Assembly: GCA_023101725.1 (NCBI GenBank)
Contig: JALJCO010001220.1
Location: 1 to 64,000 of the forward strand
DNA length: 64,000 nucleotides
Direction of reading: 5' to 3'
Origin: Atherinomorus stipes
Lineage: Eukaryota > Chordata > Actinopteri > Atheriniformes > Atherinidae
Shown: in pieces, positions 1 to 10,600 of the stretch
Layout of the letters: each line of letters opens with the position of its first letter
Numbering within the stretch: the first letter of the stretch is position 1
Notes under the pieces: generated by a model
Databases searched by the model: none
What the model saw: only the letters and a program-made list of their open reading frames with translations
What the model was told of the DNA's origin: nothing
Translations under genes and position numbers: made by a program

Positions 1-60
1 ACCGTACGCCTTCAGTGTGTCTGGTTTTGCTTCCGGTTCACTGACGTAGGAAGAAACTTT

Positions 61-220
61 GCGAGATCTCGCAAAAAAAACTGAGATCTCGCAAAGTATT
101 GCGAGATCTCATAAAAGCATTGCGAGATCTCGCAAAAGTATTCTGAATCTCGCAAAAGTATTTTGAATCTCATAAAAGTATTGCGAGATCTCGCAAAAAT
201 GTGCGAGATCTCGCAAAAGT
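61..220. repeat. Palindromic minisatellite, about 8 units of ~20 bp
   Basis: About eight tandem units of 18-22 bp. Each is built on the 12-bp perfect palindrome GCGAGATCTCGC followed by an A-rich spacer such as AAAAGTATT. Several units have decayed the palindrome to GAATCTCGC or GAGATCTCAT. The short ORF on the minus strand here is only translated repeat. Confidence 0.9.
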
Positions 221-2268
221 TTTCCATGTAGTTTTTCCCCCTCCCTGTCCCTTTAGGGGCTCCGTATGACAACGCTATGGAAAATACATAAACAAAAATC
301 TGACATAAAGTGTTCATGTATCTCCCAAGGCCTCATTCCTTCTGCCTCATCCTTCCTTGGGATTTTTATGGATGTAGATGCGGGATGATGGGACGGGTTT
401 GTGGGAGATGGCTGGCCTGAGTCAGTGCACACTTATCAAGTCGGGCATGGTTCTGAGAAAGCTTCTGGGGTTTCCTCCATGTGCATTTGTTTCCTACACA
501 AGAGGAGAAAGTGTCTTGTTTGAATAGAAAAACAACTGCACTCATTTAAGTGGAAAAAACAAAATTAAAAAAAGCATGCATTTTGGTTGAATATTTATAT
601 TTATTTTCATATGAACTTGGCTTTTTTTCTAATTTAGTTGTGCGAATAATTAAGATTCTCAAACCTGTTTGCAAAGAAGGTTTTTTTTTTCTTTTCTCTC
701 AGTGTTTTACATTGAGAAAGGTCCAATGTGTCCTTGAAGTAAGCTGGTTTGATCTGTAGTGAAAACAGAACATGTATGAGCACCAACCAACACATCTGGA
801 ATCCTCTGAGCAAATGTTTGATCCAAAAGAAACACCACCTTGACATAGTGAAAGCAGCAGTAAAAGGACAAGAAGATTGGCAGAATTAGGTAAATGGGAG
901 TGAAACTGCTCCCCAACTTATTGTCAAAAGTTCACCATCCATCAAATTTTGATAGTGAGTGTACCAGGGCCGTAACCAGAGGTTAAAACATACTGAGGTC
1001 CATCATGTTATGTGGTTTAAACATCTAAAAGAGACCATTCACGATGAAAGTAACCCATGTTTCACATAAACCACTCCTTCTCGGCCATGTCCTGGAATAG
1101 AATAGAATAGAATAGAATAATGTCTTTATTGCCCACCAAGTTGGGAAATTGTTTTTCTCTTACCAACACAGAAGACAGACATAATATAACTTCAGAAAAA
1201 ATACACAAAATGAAAATTTGTTACCAAACCATTTTTTAAAAGGTATGAAGGAAAGAGTAGGCAATTAAAATAAACTCAAGTGAATTGATCATTCGTATCT
1301 ATTCTGTCTTCTTTTTACTCTTCTTCCTTTTAAAAGTCTTCATTATCAGAGATAACAAACTGAGACTGACTGATGTTAGTGTTTATCTTCTAAAACAGAT
1401 TTCTGTCATTTCTTTCTCTCTTAAGTCTCAGGCTGCGTTAAAAAGTCAAGGCTGGTTTAGTGATGAGACACATGTACAAAACATAAAAAGACAGTTACTT
1501 CTTAAAAAGTGTATAGTCAAATAAAATGCAGGTTTGCAGTCAGTATACCTGAAGTAGCTGCGTGCTGCATGCAATCAGAACCATTAGACTCAGTCACAAA
1601 CCTACACTAGCTAAATTCAGTAAATATGAACTATACACAAAGAAAATAATTACTCTCCATACTCAACTCTGAAAAAAAAAAAACTACATAGGGATTTGCT
1701 GCATGACCGTGTGGACTGATTGATCAGTGATCAGTGACAGAGCAAGCGGTGTGCTGCTGAGATGCTACACTGCGCCTTATTTTGCACATTGGAAGGCGGA
1801 AGAAGAAATAGTTCCTACTTATTCATATAGCTTAGTTGGTTTTTAATGTGTTCATGTTAATGATAACAATGACTAACATATGATTTACCTTGAGGATCAG
1901 TTCTATAATATAAATTGTTGGTAGGGTCAGAGGAGGTATTTCAGTATTAATCTGCATTCTCAGGTCCGTGTTCTCAGGTAAATGCTTTAGAGCTATGTGG
2001 TTATTTGATTAATTTTATTACGTGTACAGCAGAAAACTACTGAGGTCCAGACCTCGGTGTCCTCAATGGTAGCTACGGCCATGGAGTGTACCCTAATATG
2101 TCTCGTTAAATGATGCATACCTCTCACTGTTTACAACAGAAGAGCTGAAACCAGAATGTAAATGAGGGGAAATATGATACATTTCACAGTTGGTTTAAAC
2201 ACACAAAGTTTCACCTTTGGGGGAAAGTAATGTAGATCGTCATTGTACGAACTTGGCCCACTTCTGAC
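221..2268. other. Repeat-rich stretch without a recognised gene
   Basis: AT-rich DNA with homopolymer runs and no open frame that looks coding. It should hold the remaining downstream exons of the minus-strand FAM228-type gene if that gene is intact and short, but I could not find exons matching the rest of that family here. It includes a LINE-tail-like repeat near 1.1 kb and a weak pair of inverted repeats around 965-1010 and 2045-2093. Confidence 0.6.
1094..1190. repeat. (AATAG)n with LINE/SINE-tail-like sequence
   Basis: Four to five AATAG pentamers run into a TCTTTATTGCCC segment and an AAATTG segment. This is the layout of a very common fish dispersed repeat, which I take to be the 3' tail of a non-LTR element. 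The family name is not certain, and no coding part of an element is visible next to it. Confidence 0.5.
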
Positions 2269-2773
2269 CTTCAGGGGGCTGCACCTGGACACACGTTCCT
2301 CCAATTTCTTCTGGAGTGGAAACCACACATGTTCAGTCCAGTCCTTGTGGAGCAGCTCCCTCTTTCTTAGCTTTAATTCATCCTGCTGGCTCAGGAAGCA
2401 CCCTATCTCCTTGATGAGGGGATGGGATGGACAAACAGTCAGCATGCCTTTACATTTATATCAAATCTGTGTTGTCAGGTCTAATTCCAAGCAACATAAT
2501 TACAGATGTTACCTTCATAAAACCATTTTGAGTGTCCAGTAAAGGCTGGATTAATTCCTGCACTTGTTGATTTTCAGCCTCCATCTTTGCCTAAACAGTG
2601 ATACATGAAATAAAGCGATTCAACATCTTTTTGCCCAGGCACAGAGCGAGTTTGGTTCAGTGTAGTACCTGCAGTTGTCTGAGGGAGGTGTGGGAGAGCT
2701 GGTCCTTTTTAAAACTCTGTACTTGCCCACAGGTAGAGGAAGTCTTGTCTCTTTTGCCTGGTCTACGCCTCAT
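2269..2773 (-). CDS. FAM228-family protein, N-terminal exons only
   Basis: Three minus-strand exons join in frame: 2669-2773 (start ATG at 2771-2773), 2513-2590 and 2269-2409. They give 108 residues. The acceptors end TTTAG and CAAG; the donors are GTACTA, GTAACA and GTCAGA. The last two exons resemble vertebrate FAM228A/B: a helix with ELIQPLLDT, then LRKRELLHKDWTEH and PLQKKLEERV, matching the family's RRKEMLYKRW and PLQKKI region at the same spacing. The function of FAM228 proteins is not established. I did not find the family's later part (the tyrosine- and proline-rich middle region) between 1 and 2268. The gene therefore either continues outside the window or is truncated. The 5' end is unsure: an in-frame extension upstream of the ATG across the acceptor near 2785 is possible. 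Confidence 0.58.
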
Positions 2774-5066
2774 CCTGGCAGTCGCCTGAGACAGACTCCC
2801 CTGCTCTCTGTGGTGTTTTTCACATCAGCCATGCAGCCCTAAAAATACATCAAATCAGTGAGCACTTGTCGTTTTTGTGTACAGCAACTGTGGGAAGGCA
2901 TGCAGTTGCTACTATTAGAAATCACTCATAAAAAGATGAAGAACTAAACATCTGAGGCTCCAGTCCAGTCTCCATCCAACTGTAAACTCTGCAGACCAGA
3001 ATGGACTGTGAACTCTTGGAAACCCCAGCCTGAGTTCACAGACAGAATAATTGTGTAGGTGTACAGCAAGCGGTAGAGCATGCACAAGGGCTAGTGACAG
3101 ATCCTGTCGCCACCTGGAAACATGAGCAGCTTCTTGCTGTCACGCAAACACATGCAGTAAAACATACATGTCATTACACGGTTGGCATTTTTGGCAAGAC
3201 TTATAACCTTGACATCTGTGCGAGAATGGCCCTTCTCTTCCTTGTACTTTTTGGTTGCTTGAAAATATTTTTCTTTTAAGATTTGGTGCAACATATAAAG
3301 ATCACTGGAGGGTACAACAGGTCTAAATGCATTGCTGCATCTGATCTGTGCAGTTTTTTTTTCTGTTGTCCTTATTAAGGGGTATAACAGAAGCAGCAGT
3401 ATCTCTCAGCAACCTGAGACCTTTCCATTCATCTTTACTTAGACCCTGAGATTACAGCATTGTGCACTCAGACATGACTCACAAGAGAAAGAGAGCGATC
3501 CATTCATTATCCTCAGACTATCTGAGCTGGTAAGGGCACACACACTGCACCTGCACAGTCACGCTGACATCTAAAGACCAGTGATAAATAATTAGTTAGA
3601 AATAGCCTTACTCCTTCTTCTGAGTGGGAGCAGTTCAGACTCAGTGATATTACCTACTGTAGCTCAGATGGGTAAAACAGCACTAAATTAAATGTAACCA
3701 ACAAAACCAAAATCCTAACCTTAATCACTCATACTGGCCTCCAGGAACAGGTTCATCAGTTTAAGATTTGCCGTTAAGTGCTAAATGTTAGGTAAGCACT
3801 TTTTGAGTAAGAAAGGATTAAAATATATATATAAAAAAAACATTGTGATCTTTTTTTTTAAAAAAAAAAAAAAACATGTTTTCATTCTATGATTAAGAAG
3901 ATGTTGTGAAGCATTTTTAAAATTCCCTACACTTTTTAATTGATTTGCAGCTATTTAAGCAGACTGAAATTGTATATATATATATATATATATGCACCAA
4001 CATACACATACACACACACAAAACTATATTCATAAAGTACATTTACAGTTAGATACAGATGACACCTCAAGTATATATTTGAAAATAAAGCTCTTAGTGT
4101 TACATAGAACAGTTTAGCAGTAATATTTTTTCTCCCAGTGACCTATGCCAATTAGATCAAAATACTAATCTTACTAAAGTCAGTGTTCAGTTGTCCTCGT
4201 CCAAACTTCAAATTTAGTGGATTAACAGGTAGCTAGCCTAGTTACGTTTAATTTAAAGCTAGTCGCCATCATAAAGATGAGCTTTCTTACCAGTTGAAGA
4301 CATTCAGGTCAGAAGTTTTGTGAGAAAATGTCCTTGCTTCTGTGGCACGCACGCGCTGCAATAATTTTAAATGAGCCGACAAACTTCTTCCCTCACACTG
4401 GCTTCTGTTTTATTATTGACAATGAGACTGAAGAGAGGCCTCCTCCTCCTTCTTCTTTTCCTCTTCCTACAGGTGTCCTACCGTCTGGAGGTTTTCTGTT
4501 GCCATGACAACTGCACATAGGCAAGCCAAAAGTGGAACGCACTGCAAAGACGCTCTCAGGGCGCTCGTGGCGTTCACCGCCGGGCCACAAAACTTCATTA
4601 TAGCTATAGATAAAACATAAAAAAAGAAAAGTACAAAATATGTATTAAGTTATTTAAAAAGTCTTTTGAAAGTATTATTTCCCCCACCTCACACAGAGTT
4701 TCATCTTTGCTGTTGTAAGAAGTTTATTTAAAAAAAGAGGGGTTAAAATTACTCTAAAACCAAAGGGATGAGGAGGAAAATAGGAGTCTGTAAAGCTTCA
4801 TCGGGCCTGTGAAACTTCTACTGCTGGCTGTTATCGTGCAGGTGGAGTTGTAGCCTGTAGGCTTGGTCTTAAGCGCCTGCTGACAGCTGAGGTGCTCTTA
4901 AGGTGTCCACTGGGCCACCTTCGGAAAAACCGATAACCTACGGGATGTTTGGGTATTAGCTGCGTGGAGGCAGGCGGGGGCAGGGCTTGGCCAGGTCATA
5001 ACTTATCTTTTCAAGGCTTGCTTTCTTTTCGTTGAAGGGTCCAGGACTGGACAGGGGGGAGGCCAC
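2774..5066. other. Intergenic region between divergent genes
   Basis: Separates the minus-strand FAM228-type gene from the plus-strand gene starting at 5067. It contains A/T homopolymers near 3826-3877, a (TA)n run at 3972-3993 followed by a CA-rich tract, and a GA/TC-rich patch near 4430-4470. Open frames here are short and look non-coding. Promoters for one or both flanking genes are expected at its ends, but no clear core element was seen. Confidence 0.6.
3972..4022. repeat. (TA)n then (CA)-rich microsatellite
   Basis: About eleven TA repeats followed by CATACACATACACACACACA. A simple-sequence tract with no further structure. Confidence 0.85.
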
Positions 5067-6291
5067 ATGGATTGGTGGACTTCGCTGGCAGCGAGTATTG
5101 CCCTGCTGTGGATTTTCTGCTTCATAGATGGTAAGATTCAAAGGATGGGTATAGATTTGGAAGCGTTTCGGAGACTCTCTGATATACTGGCATAGAAACG
5201 CAGCCTACGAAAAGCTTAGTTATCGTTCTGCCTAACATAGCTGAGTACTGTTTATTCTAGTGAGGGAAATCTTCTTGGGAGGCTGCAAGACTTCCAAAAG
5301 ATGCAATGCTGCTAAGAAACGTGCGATCAGAGACTAATAATTCACGGGTGCCAAATAAAGATTACAAATAGAGATGCAGCAGAACACGTAATAAATAATA
5401 TCTTGCAAAGTAACATTTCTAATTGCAACAATGAATGACCTTCTGTCTCGTTAAACTCTTCCTGATTGGATAATCCTTCTCAAGTCACTTGTGAATTGTT
5501 GCAAAACGTCCAGGCAAAGTCATAGCTCAAATCTAAGACTTTTTTTTTCTTGCTTCTCGTTGAAATGGAAAAGTTTGATGGTGGTCACTTTGCGCTCATG
5601 GGCGTGCGTAAAGATGCACTGTCGGTTAGTTCGCGTGCTCCATGACACCAGCCACCCACATACCCAGAGTGTAGACTTTAATCCAGTGGCAGACACCGTT
5701 TGTAATAGTTTGTGACATTAGCCACGGCGTTAAATTAGACTCCAGCTGACCCGGTTACTGTCTTTATCTCTAGGCAACGCCGTGCTTGAGCTGCGGCTGC
5801 TCTTTCATGCTCTGACCAAAGCTGCTTGTCACTTGTACCTGGCCCTGCTCCCGCTGCGCCGAGCCGCCTCCCACTTCGCAGACTGCGCGAGACACCTGGT
5901 CAGTCATGCCCAGCAGAGCCCATCTCCCCACGGCTTCCTTCATCAAGGCCAGTCCCTGGCCAAGAAAGGCACGCTGCACTTCCTGGAGGGCGTATGCGTG
6001 GTGTGCGAGACGGTGCCCAACCTGATGGGAGCCGCGCTCAGCGTGGGCGCCGCTTTCTGCCACATGCTGCAGGGAGGTTTTTACATCCTGGCTGCGACGC
6101 TGCGTACCATCCAGATCAACCTGTTTTCCCAAATGAACGGCGAGAAAGAGAGATGGGACAAAGAGCGGCTCAGAGCCAAGGAGAGCGAGAAAAAGATGAA
6201 TTCCAAAGTGCTGGAGTACATCTCGGTGTTCTGTCAGGACCCCGTCAGCGCTTTGCGCATCAAGGTCGATGTGCCACCCGTGTATCGATAA
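5067..6291 (+). CDS. Unrecognised 193-aa, probably membrane-associated protein
   Basis: Two exons, 5067-5130 and 5774-6291, joined by a clean intron (donor GTAAGA, acceptor CTCTAG), give 193 residues in one frame ending at TAA 6289-6291. The start is the ATG in ACATGG at 5067. Residues 4-20 are a strong N-terminal hydrophobic stretch (signal anchor or signal peptide). A second amphipathic or hydrophobic stretch covers about 26-48 and a third about 102-128, rich in Ala, Gly and Leu. Residues 134-155 are highly charged (Glu, Arg, Lys) and probably a cytosolic helix. The tail runs to PPVYR. I do not recognise the family and infer only a small integral or peripheral membrane protein. The second exon is GC-rich in its surroundings and has coding-like codon use. 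A polyadenylation signal AATAAA lies at 6553-6558. It converges on gnpat. Confidence 0.66.
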
Positions 6292-7663
6292 TGTTTGTCC
6301 ATGTAAAACACAATATGGTTAATTTGGCACATCAGAGGCCTTCATTTAACTGCTGACAGGTTAAAGGTTCAGCTGAATCGTTTGCAGATCTGAAGGAGGC
6401 TGAACTTTGACCTCTGCTTTCACTTGCTGTTGACTGGAAAAAACCGGAGAGAATCAAAGAAATGATCTTTAAATGTGAAAAAGGAAAGTAATCTATGGTG
6501 CAATGCGTTTTGTTACATCTCTTTTGCATTTATTGAAATGTAAAGAAATGAAAATAAATGTCTTTAACAATTAAATCTGACATCATTCATGGGGAAACAG
6601 TTTGATATTTAAGACATAGACAACAACATTAATAAATTTTACAATACATTTTGTTTTCTCATTTTACTCACAAGTAATTATGTTTATTTTAAAGTGCATT
6701 ATTGTTCATATGAATCAACAACTCTAACAAAAATGTTAAATATTAACAGAATAAAAACAAATTAGATTTTGTTAAAGTCTATCCACATGCAGCAGAGGTG
6801 CATCTGTCATAAGTGGGAAATCAGAAAAGGGGGAAATCTGAAGAAAGAGGAAATAGACATGGAAATAAAGAGGTATGAATAACAGTATGCTATAAAAACA
6901 AGGATATTTTAAATAATATTTTTCTTTTAAAAAAAAACATTTTTACATAAAAAAGTGAACCTGAATTTTCCTTTGTTTTACTTATGTCATTATTATGTAA
7001 TTCAATTTCCTTTATTTTTTTTCTGTGTATTTTCTTACTTACTACTTATTAATTATTTTCCAGTTTAGGATATAGGAGAAATAATTAAAGCTGTACACAA
7101 AAGAAAAAAATAAACATTGAAACAGAATTACAAAATATTAAAATTTGTTTAAAAGTAGCTGAAAAAAAAAAAACCAAACTTTTTTCTTAAAATATATCAA
7201 TATAGGGCCAAAACACATAAAGAAGTAAACAAATTTGAAATAAACTGCCTTTAATTACTGCAATTTGAATTCTCATTTCTATTTTTCTCTCCACTTATCC
7301 TTATATCTAGAACTTTTATTTATACCTCTTTATGTTCCTGTATCTATTTATGATTTAATTTGACAGATTTATTCTGTTTCCAAACCCTTTCTGATCAGCT
7401 CATAAACAAAACAAGCCACGTTTGAGTCATTATGTCAGCGCTTTTCAGCAGCTTTCCAGCTCGGCTCTTTGATCTTTAAGGAATGAGTGTAGGGATACAG
7501 ACATGTCCAACATTCAAGAGTGGAGCACAGTCAGATTAAGGCTGATCACTGACCTCAGAGTGTAGGCACAGTAATGCTAGCATAAAGAGACACGAGGATG
7601 AAAAAGAGGGAGGGAAATACGCAGGTGAAGGTGACACCGAAGATGGATTTGCTCCAACTGAGA
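6292..7663. other. 3' UTR and AT-rich spacer between convergent genes
   Basis: Begins with the 3' UTR of the 5067-6291 gene (AATAAA at 6553-6558). The rest is very AT-rich, with many A and T runs and no coding-like frame. The gnpat 3' UTR enters from the right; candidate minus-strand polyadenylation signals (TTTATT on this strand) occur near 7318 and 7369. Confidence 0.6.
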
Positions 7664-10600
7664 CTAAAGTCTGGCATCTGGCGTGGCCTGGAGATTCTGT
7701 GGAGGGATTTTCCCAGCTAAGGTGAGAGAGGAAAAGAAACAAAGTCCCTCAGGCTGTTGCTCATTAGCGTGGTTAACATAAGCAAAAGCCAACAACACAG
7801 CGTTGACTTTAAAGCCAATATTTCAAAGACAGCAAGGTTAAAAAAGATCTCAGTTTCAGAAGACTTACAGAGCATGTCACCAGTTCTTCTGACAGCCGCT
7901 TTGTTCACTTTGAATTCATTATTTTCAGAATTCAACTTTGTCACAGCCTCTAGTCTTCGCAGCGCAGACAAAACATTTTTCTGTGTGTCCGATGAAAGGG
8001 CCTCATATGTGTGAAGTTCACCTACAAAGAAAAAAAAACACAATAAAAGCAAGTTCACCAGCTGGAGATTATCGCAGAAGTTGGAGATCTTTTTACACTT
8101 TCTGTTTTACCTGAGAGGATGAGCTTTGTAGCAAGGTTTCGTACAGCAGGAAGGAACTGTTTATCTGTGAACACATGATCTTCCTCCTCACAGAGGTACC
8201 TGAACATCAGCTGGATAGAAAAACACCTGATTAAGCCTCCTGTTCTATTATTTAGAGCTATATATTTAATTAGTCACTGTAAAACTGGACAAATTCAGCA
8301 CAACGTGAGCTTCACTTTTCAAGTCCAAGTACTGATCATTTGATCTCATGTTATTAGAGATAAAAGAAATTAAAGGACCTGATAAGAGTCAATGAAGGGT
8401 TTTAGCAACTCCTGCAGGAAGGGTAACACCTCCAGTCCTGCAGCTGAAACCGTCACCTCCTGCTGAGTGACATAGATCGCTCCACATTTCTTCAGGAGGC
8501 AGCACGCTTCCTCAAAATCCTAAATGCCACAAAGACAATATTAACATCCCAAAAACCATAATAACACCAAAAAATGACTAAGGTTTTACTACATTTACAC
8601 CTGATACAAGCTCAATATAAGCTGGACTCCTTTTTCTTTTTCAAAAGGCTTCCTCCTTTCATTTTATGGATTCAAGGAAATGGAAATATTTCCTCACAAA
8701 TTAGAGCACAACTCCACGTATTTGTGGAAAGGACCGTCATGATCAAAGTCTCTCGTTCCACCACGTCCCAAATCTGCCCTCTGCTGGGCTGAAATTTGGG
8801 GAAAAGCTTAAAAATGCTAAATTGTCCTAAAACTTTCTGCAGTGTTTGTTGTTGTGATGAAAGCAGTAATCAGATACTGTAGATACTCTGTGGTTTGCTT
8901 CATAGTTCAACATGGTGCATGTTCAGAAAAATTTTGCTTTTCTAAACTTATACAGGCTGAATGAAGTGAGGTTTTTTTAAAAATCTCTTTTCTATGCTGT
9001 TGCATATTTTAAACCTTAGCAGAGCCTCTTGACCATGTCTGTAAGCTTAAAGTCACATAGTTGCTACAGTTTAAATGACTATTAAGATTTTTTTATATAT
9101 ATATATAAATAATAAAGAGGCGTGGGATTGTACTAAGTGAGCATGCCCAGTACAGCAAAATAATAGTTGTAAACTCTAATTACTGATGATGGACTGACGA
9201 GGTTGTTACCTGAGCTGACCTGCCAGGAATGAAGATGAATTCATTGGAGAAAACATCCTGTAGGAAGCAGAAGAAGGAGAGGAGCTCATCTGTGAACAGA
9301 ACAGTAGATCCCAATGAAGCAAGAGCAAATACCACATGTCACTGAACGGGATAAAGCATCTCTGTTCGTGCAAAACCCTCACCTTTCTGCGTGCTTTTCG
9401 TGATACGCACAGCCGTAGCGAGCAAGGCTGGACGCACAAAGACATGCAGGGCCTGGTTCCTATAGGAAACCAGCATCAGAACCGCAGCTGCCGTTTTCAT
9501 CACACCCTCCTCTGGGCTGATTGGATGCTTCCTCTCAGGCTCATCCTGCTGAAGCAGGTAGACACGCCCCGCTTTACGGTGAATGATGGAGCGATGAAGG
9601 ACCGCAGTGGATGACATCACATCAGAGTCAGAGATGTGCTCTGCAATGCAGTTTTGACACATTAGTTTTGGATCACATGTGTTTATGTGCACACATGCCT
9701 GCATGTGTGAATGTGTGCAAACAGGAGACTTGTAATGAGAGACAGTTCAATGGGGTCATCTTAGACTAAGTTACTTAAAGTGCATTAATCCATGGCACAT
9801 CTCCTAAGTGAATGTGAAACTTGTGCCAGCTTTGATTCACCTAATCTGTCTGATCTATCTCACACCAGGGTAATGAAGCCTTTACAGTCCTGACATGTGA
9901 TGCTCACACACTCACACACTAATGTAGGTGACATTAACTTTGACTGCTTCCTTACCAAATCAGCAAGTGGCAAAACAAGTGCCACCTAGTGGTCCTTTAA
10001 AGTATTTGAAAGTAACTTAAAAAAAAAAAAAAAAAAAAAATCAATGCAAGTGGGAACTGAATTTTTTTCAATCTTGAAGACAATTTTAATTTTATTAAAA
10101 AAACAACATCTAAGCAAAAAAATATAAATGATACTATGAGCAATAAACAAAATGCATGCATTTCCCACCCACCAGGCCAATTAAGATGAGCCCCAAAGTC
10201 CAGCATCAACCTCCTGAGCCAGAGGGTTTTCTCTGTGAGCTGATGCCACAGGAGACCCTCCTCTATTAAAACTGTGGCTGGAACCTGAAGCAACAGGCAT
10301 GCCATCAGAGACCAAGGGCTGATCCGAGAGCCCTCCTCTTGGATCCGTACAATCAGATGAGCCAGCCAGCTCACGCAGGCCTGGGCCTCTGCAGTGGGTT
10401 TCTGCGGAAGATCTCTGTGAAAACACAGATTAAGTTCAAGCAAAGAAACTACACCAGAGTTACTGCAAATCATTAGTGTAGTACAAATGCAAAAAATGAT
10501 TGGTTTATCTCTACCTGGGTATAAGGTTGTACTGGGAGCGATTTATCTTGCCCTCACAGAGCTGTCGAACAGACAAGGGATGGCCAAAGTTCACATGCAT

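Noticed and set aside
61..220. CRISPR-like repeat array
   Set aside because: No unique spacers between repeats, and the host is a vertebrate; it is a minisatellite.
5770..6356. Frames of 120 and 176 codons overlapping the gene at 5067-6291
   Set aside because: Both lie in other frames of the GC-rich second exon. Only one frame joins the first exon with correct phase.
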